DNA of 62,914 nucleotides from Sphingobacterium sp. (GTDB lineage Bacteria; Bacteroidota; Bacteroidia; Sphingobacteriales; Sphingobacteriaceae). The notes beneath the pieces are model-generated. The model was not told the DNA's origin and ran no database searches. It worked only from the letters and a program-made list of their open reading frames with translations. The position numbers and the translations under genes are program-made. The stretch lies in assembly GCA_031253985.1 (NCBI GenBank), contig JAIRVH010000024.1, forward strand, positions 1 through 62,914, written 5' to 3'. How positions within the stretch are numbered: position 1 is the stretch's first letter; every line of letters begins with the position of its first letter. Shown piece by piece: positions 18,151 through 28,022 of the stretch.

Positions 18151-20532
18151 CTATTCATCGTGCAAACTTTTTACAGGATTGGCATACGCGGCCTTAATGG
18201 ATTGGAAGCTCACCGTAAATAATGCAATAGCAATGGTTATCCCGGCAGCATATAGAAATATAGTAACTGGTAACGTTGTTCTAAACGCAAAGCCATCGAG
18301 CCAGTTTATGCTGAAATATACAGCTATTGGTATGGCGATGACATTGGCCAAAACGACTAGGAGTAAAAATTCCTTATTTAGTAATTGTATGATGCTAAAT
18401 ACCGTTGCGCCAAGTACCTTTCTGATCCCAATTTCTTTAGTCCTCACCTGTGCTGTGTAGGTACATAGTCCTAAGAGACCTAGACAGGAGATAACAATAG
18501 CAATCAGGGCAAAAAAATTGAATAAAGAGCCTTGTTTCTGCTCATTCATATATTGCTTTTGATAGCTTTCATCAAGGAAGCTATAATTCATCGGCATATC
18601 GTCGTAATAATTTTTCCAGATTTGCTGCAATGAATTCAATGCGGACTGCGTACCGGAAGTTGTTGTTTTGATATAAAGCTGCCAGCAATCTTTTGGACTA
18701 TATTGAAATACCATCGGTTCGATTTTTTGCCTCACGCTGGCATAATTGAAATCTTTTACAACACCAATAATAGTTCCTGGAACTGTGCGTATGCGTAAAC
18801 GCGTACCGATCGGATCTTTTAAACCCATTTCCCGTACCGCAGTTTCATTGATAATGAAGTGTGTGGAATCAGCTGTTGAGCCTGTGAAGTTACGGCCTTC
18901 GCTTAGTTTTATTTTAAAGAAATCCAGTGTCAATTGATCGGAATAAGTGATGTTGAACCAGAGATTTGATTTACTGGGCTTTCCCTCCCAATCATTGTCT
19001 CCTGTAGAACCGCCACCATAGACCATATCCCGTCCTAAGCGGATTACGGCATTAATATCCTTATTTTTTAATAATTCACTTTTGACTGCATCGAAATGAC
19101 TGGACATTTTTGGCGCCATGGCAACGGAAATCATATGATCTTTTTCATAACCAAGGTTTTTATGCCGGATATAGTCCAATTGGCGTCCTATTACGATTGT
19201 TAAGGTGATCAGGATAATAGAAACAGTAAACTGTAGGACTACCAAGATCTTTCTTGCACTGGAGTTTTTTAGGACAAATCGGCCTTTGAGCACTTTAATC
19301 GGATCAAATTTTGATAAAAGCAGGGCCGGGTATACACTGGTAAGTGCCAGCGTCCCCATAAGCATGATCAGCACACTGAACCATAGCGTAGGATTAAAGA
19401 GCTGTAAAGAAATCTGCTTTCCGGAGAAATGATTAAACCAGGAAAGGCCGATAAATACGAGCGCAAGTGCAAGTAGTGATGCAAGGACAAATAGTATAGC
19501 TGTTTCCAATATAAATTGAAAAAAAAGCTCTTTTTTGCCTGCGCCAATTATTTTACGAATCCCTACTTCTTTTGCTCGGGATAAAGAACGTGCTGTGGAA
19601 AGATTGATATAGTTGATACTTGCGATGACAAGAATCATAATCGCTACGCCTATAAAAATCCGAACATTGCCAATTCCGCCGTCGCTGCCGTCCATTTGGT
19701 AGAGATGCACCTTTGCGAGTGCTTGTGTAACATAAGGAACCGGGGCATCTTCAGGTTTGTTCCTTTCGTGTATGGCTTGTAGCTTTTTTGAAACTGCAGC
19801 AAGATCTGCATCAGGTCGCAGCAGTAGATAGGTTTCAAACGAAAAATTGGACCAATCTTCATCCATGGACGATAGAAAGGTCTTATTATCATAGGTTGTT
19901 TTGTTTTTAATGTATGCCTGCTCATTAAATCTAGAAATAGGGAGCAAGACTTGAAATTGAAATGTGGAATTTTCAGGATAATCGGCAATGACACCTGAGA
20001 CGACACAGAGGTCTTCTATTCCCAATATGACGGTCTTCCCAATAGGATTCTCCTGACCAAAATAACGGCGTGCCGTACTTTGGGTGATTACAACAGAATT
20101 ATTATCGGGGAAAGGTCGCTTTGGATCGCCTTTCAACAAGGAAAAGTCAAAAACACTAAAATAGCTCGGATCTACAAATGCAAAGTTCTTTTCTCTAAAC
20201 CTTTTATCTTTATACTTGATGGCCGCGTCGCCGATTTTAAATATGCGTACGGCATCCTGTACTTCGGGAATCTCTTTCTTTGCAAAACTTCCGACAGGAG
20301 CAATGATAGATCCAAAGATCCGTTTCGAGATTCCTGTGCCACCTTCTATACCAATTTTGTAAATGGATCGCTGCTGTTTATGGAACCGGTCAAAGGACAA
20401 TTCATCCTGAATCCAGAGCAATAGGAATATCCCCACAACCAATCCTGCTGTCAATCCTAAAATATTAATGGCACTATAGAATTTATTAGAAAAAATACTT
20501 CGCCACGCGGTTTTGATGAAGTTCTTTATCAT
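18151..20532 (-). CDS. FtsX/MacB-type ABC permease 8
   Basis: A 793-residue paralog. Start MIKNFIKTAWRSIFSNKFYS; coupling motifs AKEVGIRKIIGAGKKE and KEIGIRKVLGATVFS; end NPVKSLHDE. It shares with permeases 12 and 15 a DW-x-GK segment in domain 2 (TGDNDWEGKPS here), and with permease 12 the WIQDELSFDRFHK region after TM1 and a long insertion in domain 1, so 8, 12 and 15 form a subgroup. The final-helix aromatic pair WW is absent (FAFRTTLPVTIF). Gaps are 62 bp to permease 9 upstream and 32 bp to permease 7. A half activator site (TGTTCG only) in the upstream gap was not accepted as a control element. Confidence 0.92.
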   Translation of the reverse strand: MIKNFIKTAWRSIFSNKFYSAINILGLTAGLVVGIFLLLWIQDELSFDRFHKQQRSIYKIGIEGGTGISKRIFGSIIAPVGSFAKKEIPEVQDAVRIFKIGDAAIKYKDKRFREKNFAFVDPSYFSVFDFSLLKGDPKRPFPDNNSVVITQSTARRYFGQENPIGKTVILGIEDLCVVSGVIADYPENSTFQFQVLLPISRFNEQAYIKNKTTYDNKTFLSSMDEDWSNFSFETYLLLRPDADLAAVSKKLQAIHERNKPEDAPVPYVTQALAKVHLYQMDGSDGGIGNVRIFIGVAIMILVIASINYINLSTARSLSRAKEVGIRKIIGAGKKELFFQFILETAILFVLASLLALALVFIGLSWFNHFSGKQISLQLFNPTLWFSVLIMLMGTLALTSVYPALLLSKFDPIKVLKGRFVLKNSSARKILVVLQFTVSIILITLTIVIGRQLDYIRHKNLGYEKDHMISVAMAPKMSSHFDAVKSELLKNKDINAVIRLGRDMVYGGGSTGDNDWEGKPSKSNLWFNITYSDQLTLDFFKIKLSEGRNFTGSTADSTHFIINETAVREMGLKDPIGTRLRIRTVPGTIIGVVKDFNYASVRQKIEPMVFQYSPKDCWQLYIKTTTSGTQSALNSLQQIWKNYYDDMPMNYSFLDESYQKQYMNEQKQGSLFNFFALIAIVISCLGLLGLCTYTAQVRTKEIGIRKVLGATVFSIIQLLNKEFLLLVVLANVIAIPIAVYFSINWLDGFAFRTTLPVTIFLYAAGITIAIALFTVSFQSIKAAYANPVKSLHDE

Positions 20533-20594
20533 TGTTATGGGTTTTAAGTGATTAATACATGTTATTAAATATACCTACTGTTCGATAAACTGAT

Positions 20595-23003
20595 CTATTC
20601 GTCCCTTAAACTATTTATTGGATTTGCTTTTGCTGCAAAGACACTTTTGGTTGAAAGTACAAGACTCGCAAATGCAATCAATCCTAGGGCAGAGAGTCCA
20701 AAAATCCAGGGACTTATTGTCGCTCGGTAAACAAAGTCATTGAGCCAGTTATGCATAAAATAATAAGCAATGGGAAAGGCGACGAGACAGGCTATGGCAA
20801 CCAACGAAAGTAAATTTTTCAGGAGTAGAAATGTGATCTGGAAAACAGATGCACCGAGTACTTTACGAATGCCTATCTCTTTTGTACGTTGATTTGCCGT
20901 AAAGATTGCTAACCCAAATAAACCCAGTCCAGCGATGAGCACAGAAAGTCCTACTGCCCAGGATAAGAGCTTAGACAGCTGCTTCTCTTGTGTATAGAAG
21001 TTTTGGATTACCTCATCCACAAACCGCAGGTCCAATTCATCATCGGGGAAAACCGATTTATAGCTTGACGTTATTTTATCAATGGCATTTTTCCAGTTTT
21101 CGGGATGCGATTGATCCAATGCAATATGGAGTACGTATCCTTGTTTGCTACCTGTATACAGCACTGGTTTAACCGCCTGCCGGGCAGAGGCCAGATCAAA
21201 ATCCTCCATTACCCCAACGATGATATTTTGTCCATTTTCGAAGGTTTTGCCAATGGCATCTTGCGGATTTTTGATATGTAGTAATTCAAGGCCTTTTCTA
21301 TTGATCAACATTTCACTCGTGGAATCCAGTAAACGGATATTTCTTCCTGCTAGAAGTGGAATTTGATAGACATCTAAATAGTTTTCATCGCCCGATCGGC
21401 TATCAAAAGTCAAGGATTCTTTGTCTGCTGATTGATCGTAAGTAATTGCTGTGGTCATCCAACCGTTCATCGCAGGTGCAATGTTCCCGAAACTGATAGC
21501 CTTAACAGCTGTTAGCTTTTTGAGCTCATTTTTAAGGACCACACCTTTTGCCGAATTTTGGAAAGCTCCCGGAATGTAGACATTCACAATAGCGTCCTTT
21601 TGAAATCCCATATCCTTATGAGTGACATAGTTGATCTGCCGAACAACAACGAGCACACAAATGAGAAAAGCCTGTGCCATGACAAACTGAAAAATAGTTA
21701 ATGCTTTGCGCACCCATGTACTTCGGGAAAGGTTGGTGTTTTTCCCTAATTGATTTTTGAGTGCCAGTACAGGGGCGTAACCCGTCAATACCCAAGCAGG
21801 ATAAAATCCGGCGAGAATAGTGACTGCCATAAGCTGCGCGATTAAGAATAAAATAATAAAGGTTTTGTCTAAACGGTCTAAACTTAAATTTTTGGGAATA
21901 AATCCTTCAAAGACATGTAAAAACAAAGGCAGTAATAGCACAGCGAGTACTGTCGCCGACAAGGTGATCAGAAATGTTTCCAGCAAGAATTGTTTGATTA
22001 AGGTTGCCTTAGAACTACCCAATGTCTTGCGGATTCCAACTTCTTTAGCTCGTTCGATGGATTGCGCCGTGGATAGATTGATAAAATTTACCGCACCCAG
22101 CGCTAAAAGAAAGAACGCCAGCAATATTAAGTTACGGAGAGCTTCGGGATGGGTGGCGTCGTAATTAAATCTTGTGTCAAAATGAACATCAGCTAAAGGT
22201 TGTAATTCGAGTTTGTCGGTGATTTTTTCGCCTTCTTTGATTTTATATTTTTTAAGGATGTTCGCAATATTACGCTCCAGAAGATGGGAGTTGCTTTGTG
22301 CTTTTGTCTTGATGAGCACCTGATGGGAATCAGATATGCTATTCCAAGCATCCCAGGTATACATGTTCTTTAAGTTATTGTCCTGCGGGATAGTCGACTC
22401 AGCAATGAAACTATCAAAATTGAAATCCGAATTATGTTGCGGATTTTCAATTACGCCAGCGACTTGAAGTGGGATACTATCTGCATAGATAATGGTTTTG
22501 CCGATGACATTTGTTGGGAGTTCTTTTCCATAAAACTTTTCCAATGATTGCTGCGTAAGGATAATATTTCCGGAAGAATTCAAGGCCTTAGCATCGCCAG
22601 CCAACCATTTCGAAGGAAAAATGTCGAAATATTGACTGTTGGTGAAAACTATCTTTTGCTCTTTTGGAAAAGTTTGGAATTTATCTGTTGTCAAGGATAC
22701 CTTTAGTTTCTGAATGTGGCTTCGAAAGATGGGGGCTACCGCGTCTATATTTGGTAATTCCGATTCCATGGTACGGACCAATGGCACGTAGACACCGGCA
22801 TTTTTAAATTCACCATTGTTAACAACACGATAAACCTGTTCTCTATTCGGAACATGCTTATCAAAACTATAGTCGTATTGGATCATTAAGAAGATCACCA
22901 GCATAGCGGTAATGCCAATCGCAAGACTGGTGATATTGATGAAAGTGATCAACTTATGTTTTTTTAAAAAACGATAGGCTGTTTTAAGAGAATTTACAAT
23001 CAT
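20595..23003 (-). CDS. FtsX/MacB-type ABC permease 9
   Basis: An 802-residue paralog starting MIVNSLKTAYRFLKKHKLIT, with the W of the usual AWRN replaced by Y. Coupling motifs AKEVGIRKTLGSSKAT and KEIGIRKVLGASVFQ; end NPINSLRDE. Domain 2 carries GNIAPAMNGWMTTAITYD, comparable to GHLPMSNDHWGNALFVKSD in permease 13; together with similar domain 1 inserts this puts 9 and 13 in one divergent subgroup. Half-one boundary FYPAWVLTGYAPVLALKNQ. It is separated by 48 bp from permease 10 and 62 bp from permease 8, with no promoter-like element seen. Confidence 0.92.
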   Translation of the reverse strand: MIVNSLKTAYRFLKKHKLITFINITSLAIGITAMLVIFLMIQYDYSFDKHVPNREQVYRVVNNGEFKNAGVYVPLVRTMESELPNIDAVAPIFRSHIQKLKVSLTTDKFQTFPKEQKIVFTNSQYFDIFPSKWLAGDAKALNSSGNIILTQQSLEKFYGKELPTNVIGKTIIYADSIPLQVAGVIENPQHNSDFNFDSFIAESTIPQDNNLKNMYTWDAWNSISDSHQVLIKTKAQSNSHLLERNIANILKKYKIKEGEKITDKLELQPLADVHFDTRFNYDATHPEALRNLILLAFFLLALGAVNFINLSTAQSIERAKEVGIRKTLGSSKATLIKQFLLETFLITLSATVLAVLLLPLFLHVFEGFIPKNLSLDRLDKTFIILFLIAQLMAVTILAGFYPAWVLTGYAPVLALKNQLGKNTNLSRSTWVRKALTIFQFVMAQAFLICVLVVVRQINYVTHKDMGFQKDAIVNVYIPGAFQNSAKGVVLKNELKKLTAVKAISFGNIAPAMNGWMTTAITYDQSADKESLTFDSRSGDENYLDVYQIPLLAGRNIRLLDSTSEMLINRKGLELLHIKNPQDAIGKTFENGQNIIVGVMEDFDLASARQAVKPVLYTGSKQGYVLHIALDQSHPENWKNAIDKITSSYKSVFPDDELDLRFVDEVIQNFYTQEKQLSKLLSWAVGLSVLIAGLGLFGLAIFTANQRTKEIGIRKVLGASVFQITFLLLKNLLSLVAIACLVAFPIAYYFMHNWLNDFVYRATISPWIFGLSALGLIAFASLVLSTKSVFAAKANPINSLRDE

Positions 23004-23051
23004 AATTATTTCGTTTTTTATTCATCCTACATTTTACTGTGATCTGTATTG

Positions 23052-25454
23052 CTATTCATCCCGCAAACTGTTTACTGGATTTAGGATTGCGGCTTTGAAA
23101 GTTTGGAATCCAATTGTAAGAAATGCAATAATTGTCACTATTAGGACAGCAACCGCGTATGCCCACCAGGGCATCTCGATATGGTATACAAAACTATTTA
23201 GCCAACTATTAAATAAGTAATATGCAATTGGCGCCGCAATCAGAAACGCTATACAGATCAATTTGATGTAGTTTGCGGACAGTAAATGAATAATACTGCT
23301 TATACTTGCACCTAAAACTTTACGGATACCGATCTCTTTACTTCTTGATTCGGCTGTATAGGCAGCTAGTCCCAGTAAACCCAAGCAGGCAATAAATAAG
23401 GTCAGGAATGAAAACAGGGTCATAACATTGGATGAACGGATTTCATTTTCATATTGATCCTGTACATGTTGATCTAAAAAAGAGAAGTCAAAAGCGGCAT
23501 CGGGGGCAATAGCTGTATAGATCTTTTTTACCTCCTCCATATAAGTTTGGAGATCTGCTGTTTTATAGCGGATCAATAAATTCCGGGGAGATTCAGAAGG
23601 ATTATTCATGGTATAATAGGTGTATCCACCAATCTCAGATTTCAGATTAGTATAGTTAAAATCTTTAACGATACCGGAAATAATGGAATTAGTCGCACTC
23701 ATCTCTGTGACAATATGCTTCCCTATCGCTTCTTCGGGCGTTTTATAACCTAAAAATTTCATTACTTTTTCGTTTATCAACACATAGCAGGTTGAGTCAG
23801 TACGACCGATAACATCCGGTAAATCCGTGCCTGCTAGTAATTTCAGCCCTAAGGTATTGATTGTCTTTCCATAGGTGGCGCAGCTCAGCGTGGGCAAGCC
23901 TTGCTTGTCGGTCGTTAATTTATAGGTTGTTTTTCCACTTTCATTGAATCCGGGTATAGATTGTGCAAAAGTAGTAGACACTGTGTTGGTCAGGTTCTGA
24001 ATTTCTTGGCTGAGGGTATTTATCTTTTTTTGATTTTTTAAAGAACGGATTGAAATGGATACCACATTTTCGGGTTGATAGCCTAAATCCTTATTGCGAA
24101 TAAAGCTCATTTGCGAAAGCATAATACTGATGCCAATAATCAGTACGATCGAAATAGCAAACTGGCATACAACCAATATTTGTCTGATTAATACCGTTTT
24201 TCCTTTTTTGTTATACCCCTTATTCATTAGGGACATAGATTTTATATTGGAAAGGAATAAGGCAGGGTAGCTACCTGCAACAAGTGTAATAATCAACCAG
24301 GATATTGCCAATATCCCAAACATGTTCCAATTAAGGAGATGTTGGACTGTCATATGGGTCTTACCGACCAAATTGAACGCAGGAATGAGTGTAATGGCAA
24401 GGATAACCCCGATGAGCATAGCAAAGAAACTGACAGTTGCCGTTTCCACAAAAAAACGGATAACAAGCTGGCTACGGCTAGCACCAAGTACTTTGTTGAC
24501 GCCTACTTCTTTTGCATTTTTTTGTGATTTGGCGGTGGCCAGATTCATGTAATTGATGCATGCGATCATCATGACCAGAAAAGCAAGGACTGATAATGTC
24601 CTGACGATGTCTATATTTCCGGCACGTGTAGTCACTTCGCTTGTTAAATCTGATGAATAGAGGTGTACTTTTGATAATGGCTGTAAGAAAAATTGCGTAT
24701 AATATTGATTGTCTTTTTCAACATATTTATCAATCAATTTAGTTGCTTCTTGAGCTATAGTCGTCGGATCTGCTCCCTTTTTCAATAAGATATAAGTTTC
24801 GTAACTCGCATTGCTCCAGTATACATTTTGTCCCATCCATGAATCCATGATGTTCATGACCATATTACAATCCAATGTACTATTGGCTGGAAAGTCTCTG
24901 AATACACCGGTGACCTGCATGGTATCCCGTTGATTGATACTGATAAGTTTGCCGACTGCATCTTGCTTACCAAATAGCCTTTCCTTTGATGACTGAGAAA
25001 GGACAATGCTCTTTTTGTTCGAAAAAGCGGTACGTGCATTCCCTTCAATAAATTGAAAATCGAAGATGGAAAAGAGCGTCGAATCTGCGAGGTATAATTG
25101 TTTTTCGGAAAAATTGTCATTTCCGGTACGAATAGAAGCTGTTGCACCGAAACCGTCTTTTACTAGACGCACCATATTGTCCACCTGGGTAATATCTGAT
25201 TTTAATGCTGGACCTACCGCATTGGGTAACGCAACCATTTTTTTCTGATCGTATTCTGCAGATAGTTTCATGTAGACCCGGTAGATATTGTCAGCTTTTG
25301 GAAACATGGTATCAAAACTTAGTTCCTGACGGATAAAGGCGAATAACAATAGCGATACACAGATACCTATAGCCAGTCCACTAATATTAAGGATACTGAA
25401 AAATCGGTTTGCTCTGATCGTTCGCCAAGCTGTCTTTATAGAGTTCTTTATCAT
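23052..25454 (-). CDS. FtsX/MacB-type ABC permease 10
   Basis: An 800-residue paralog with start MIKNSIKTAWRTIRANRFFS. Coupling motifs AKEVGVNKVLGASRSQ (R to N) and KEIGIRKVLGASISS. The half-one boundary is SYPALFLSNIKSMSLMNKG, without the usual xPxxxLKG continuation. Domain 2 has GIVKDFNYTNLKSEIGG, the local version of the VGVVKDF motif; end NPVNSLRDE. Gaps are 84 bp to permease 11 and 48 bp to permease 9. Part of the adaptor-led unit; substrate unknown. Confidence 0.92.
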   Translation of the reverse strand: MIKNSIKTAWRTIRANRFFSILNISGLAIGICVSLLLFAFIRQELSFDTMFPKADNIYRVYMKLSAEYDQKKMVALPNAVGPALKSDITQVDNMVRLVKDGFGATASIRTGNDNFSEKQLYLADSTLFSIFDFQFIEGNARTAFSNKKSIVLSQSSKERLFGKQDAVGKLISINQRDTMQVTGVFRDFPANSTLDCNMVMNIMDSWMGQNVYWSNASYETYILLKKGADPTTIAQEATKLIDKYVEKDNQYYTQFFLQPLSKVHLYSSDLTSEVTTRAGNIDIVRTLSVLAFLVMMIACINYMNLATAKSQKNAKEVGVNKVLGASRSQLVIRFFVETATVSFFAMLIGVILAITLIPAFNLVGKTHMTVQHLLNWNMFGILAISWLIITLVAGSYPALFLSNIKSMSLMNKGYNKKGKTVLIRQILVVCQFAISIVLIIGISIMLSQMSFIRNKDLGYQPENVVSISIRSLKNQKKINTLSQEIQNLTNTVSTTFAQSIPGFNESGKTTYKLTTDKQGLPTLSCATYGKTINTLGLKLLAGTDLPDVIGRTDSTCYVLINEKVMKFLGYKTPEEAIGKHIVTEMSATNSIISGIVKDFNYTNLKSEIGGYTYYTMNNPSESPRNLLIRYKTADLQTYMEEVKKIYTAIAPDAAFDFSFLDQHVQDQYENEIRSSNVMTLFSFLTLFIACLGLLGLAAYTAESRSKEIGIRKVLGASISSIIHLLSANYIKLICIAFLIAAPIAYYLFNSWLNSFVYHIEMPWWAYAVAVLIVTIIAFLTIGFQTFKAAILNPVNSLRDE

Positions 25455-25538
25455 GATCGTATGTATTTGTTTCTTGCTTATATATTTATCGGTGCTTTAC
25501 TAAGTCTGTCTTATGCTATATATTCGTCATTATGCTAT

Positions 25539-27959
25539 CTATTCGTCCCGTAAACTGTCTACAGGGTTCGTTCTGGCGGCCTTAAGCGTTTGATAACTGA
25601 CTGTAAATAATGCGATCATAATGGCCGCGAAACCGGCAAAGGCAAACATCCACCATTGTGGCTCAATGTGGTAAGCGAAGTTATCCAGCCATTTTTTCAT
25701 CGCCATCCAGGATAGCGGTGTTGCAATGAGGAGAGCTATAGCCAGTAATTTGATGAAGTCAGAAGAAAGTAGTAAGATTAAATTATATTGGGATGCACCG
25801 AGTACCTTACGTACACCGATTTCTTTGGTACGTTGTTGTGCTGTGTAAGTAACAAGACCTAACAAACCTAGACAGGCAATGAAAAGTGCTAGCCCGGAGA
25901 AAGCCGTAAAAAGTCTTCTAAAATTGAAGTCCGCCTCATATTGTCGATTGAAATTGTCGTCAAGAAAGCTATATAAAAATGGTCGGTTGGGTACCAGTTC
26001 ATTCCACAGTTTACCAATTCTGTCGATGGTCTCAGGCTGGTCTACATGCTGGATATTTACCGTCAAATAGCGGCTGCTGCCAGGGTCTAAGCGCAGTGCA
26101 AGAGGTTCAATTTTACGATGCAAAGAAAGGTAGTTGAAATCTTTCACCACACCGATAATGGTTCCTTCTCGTCCCCATTGACGGAATTGTTTGCCTATGA
26201 TATCCTGGGGATTTGAATAGCCCCATTGCTTTGCTGCAGCTTCATTAATAACAAGCGAGTGGGCGGTATCGGCAGGGAAATTTCTCGAATAAGCACGCCC
26301 CGCAGCCATCTGTAAACCGATATTAGGGATAAAGTCTACATCGACTTCGTATAGGAAAGGAGCAAATGGTGTCATGGTTCCGTTTGCCGACATGATTTCG
26401 GTTCCTGCATTTGGGAAAAATGTTCCCGGTACCGTGCGCGATGCGGTGACAGACAAGACGTCTTTATCTTTTGCAAGCGTGGACTTTATCGCTTCAAGGT
26501 TATTGTTTACCTTATCATCAAAATTATAATCTATCACAAGCCGTTGATCTTTTTGGAAACCAAGATCTTGGTGTTGCAATTGATTGAGTTGAGAAAAGAC
26601 CACAACAGTACCTGCAATTAGCGCAATGGAAAGACAGAATTGAAAAACTACTAATACGCGACGTAATAGCGTCCCGCCTTTGCTGGTACTATAAGTTCCT
26701 TTGAGTACCGTAATTGGTTTAAAATTGGCTAAGATCAATGCCGGATAGCTTGCTGCCAATAGCCCCGTAAAAACGGTCGTTAGGATGAATATTACCCAAG
26801 TCGTCGCATTTTGTAAGGACGAATAATTAAGGTGTTTGCCCGAAAATGCTTCCAAAAAAGGCAGAAAAGCCACAACTAGTAATATCGCCAAAATACTACT
26901 GACGAATACTAGAACCAATGATTCAAACATGAACTGAAAAACGAGATTACGTTTGCTGGCACCAATGGTTTTTCGGACACCCACCTCTTTCGCTCTTTCC
27001 ATCGACCTGGAGGTAGCGAGGTTCATAAAATTCACACAGGCGATAAGTAAGATAAATCCACCAATTATACTGAATATATATAAATTTTGATAGCTGCCGT
27101 TAGCGCCCGGTTGCCGATCTGCTGCTGAGTGCATATAAGCTTGGAGTATAGGCTCGATGTGAAAATTATATCTAGCGTTTGAGTTTTCATTTGTTGGTAG
27201 ATGCCGTTTTAGAAACGCAGGTATTTTTTGGTTGAATTTTGCAGGATCGAAATCTTTTGAAGCCAGGAAGTAGGTATAGAAGTCTACATAATCCCAACCT
27301 TCTTTTTCAAACACACTCGGCCTAGCTTTTCGAAATGTGCTCATGGAGAGCAGCGCATCAAACGTAAAGTGTGAATTTGCCGGTACATCGGCCATTACTG
27401 CTGTTACGGTATATAAGCCCGCATCCGCTCGCCCCGCTGCTAGACCGCCTTCAAGAGTTTTTCCAATGGGATTTTGATCTCCGAAATATCTCTTAGCTGT
27501 AGTTGCCGTCAATACAACAGAATAGGCATTTTTTAAGGCCGTATGAGGGTCGCCAGCGAGAATTTTCCAGCTGAACACATCAAATGCCGTGGAATCCATA
27601 AAAAATACATTTTCTTCTTGGAATCTGTTATCGCCTTGTTTGAGTAGGATGGAAGTTTGCCCAGAAAATTGAACAACTTTCTCTATTTCTGGAAAATCTT
27701 CCTTAAGGGCTTCTCCGATAGGCCCATTGCCCCAGATTTGATGCTGCTCGGTACTGCTTACATCTTTATAGTCATGGACGATGCGGTAAATGCGCTCTTT
27801 ATTTACATGATATTTGTCGTAAGATAATTCATTTTGTACATAAATTGCGATCAATAGGCAACAGGCCAAGCCTATGGCCAGACCAATGATATTAATGGTC
27901 GAATATCCTTTGTTTTTTGAGATATTGCGCCAGGCTATTTTTATATAATTGCGGATCAT
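25539..27959 (-). CDS. FtsX/MacB-type ABC permease 11
   Basis: At 806 residues the longest of the array. Start MIRNYIKIAWRNISKNKGYS; coupling motifs AKEVGVRKTIGASKRN and KEIGVRKVLGASQYN; domain 2 has IIGVVKDFNYLSLHRKIEPL; final segment FAYHIEPQWWMFAFAG; end NPVDSLRDE. All hallmark positions are intact, so it is a good representative for modelling an ATPase complex. It sits 63 bp downstream of permease 12 and 84 bp upstream of permease 10. Confidence 0.92.
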   Translation of the reverse strand: MIRNYIKIAWRNISKNKGYSTINIIGLAIGLACCLLIAIYVQNELSYDKYHVNKERIYRIVHDYKDVSSTEQHQIWGNGPIGEALKEDFPEIEKVVQFSGQTSILLKQGDNRFQEENVFFMDSTAFDVFSWKILAGDPHTALKNAYSVVLTATTAKRYFGDQNPIGKTLEGGLAAGRADAGLYTVTAVMADVPANSHFTFDALLSMSTFRKARPSVFEKEGWDYVDFYTYFLASKDFDPAKFNQKIPAFLKRHLPTNENSNARYNFHIEPILQAYMHSAADRQPGANGSYQNLYIFSIIGGFILLIACVNFMNLATSRSMERAKEVGVRKTIGASKRNLVFQFMFESLVLVFVSSILAILLVVAFLPFLEAFSGKHLNYSSLQNATTWVIFILTTVFTGLLAASYPALILANFKPITVLKGTYSTSKGGTLLRRVLVVFQFCLSIALIAGTVVVFSQLNQLQHQDLGFQKDQRLVIDYNFDDKVNNNLEAIKSTLAKDKDVLSVTASRTVPGTFFPNAGTEIMSANGTMTPFAPFLYEVDVDFIPNIGLQMAAGRAYSRNFPADTAHSLVINEAAAKQWGYSNPQDIIGKQFRQWGREGTIIGVVKDFNYLSLHRKIEPLALRLDPGSSRYLTVNIQHVDQPETIDRIGKLWNELVPNRPFLYSFLDDNFNRQYEADFNFRRLFTAFSGLALFIACLGLLGLVTYTAQQRTKEIGVRKVLGASQYNLILLLSSDFIKLLAIALLIATPLSWMAMKKWLDNFAYHIEPQWWMFAFAGFAAIMIALFTVSYQTLKAARTNPVDSLRDE

Positions 27960-28022
27960 AGCTTTATTTCTTAATCTTTAGTGTATCGATAATAATCATC
28001 TACTTTCTTATATTTCAGCTTT

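Noticed and set aside
20579..20594. TGTTCG half site between permeases 8 and 9
   Set aside because: The second arm does not match, no partner site exists at 21-22 bp, and no TGGC box follows at the right distance.
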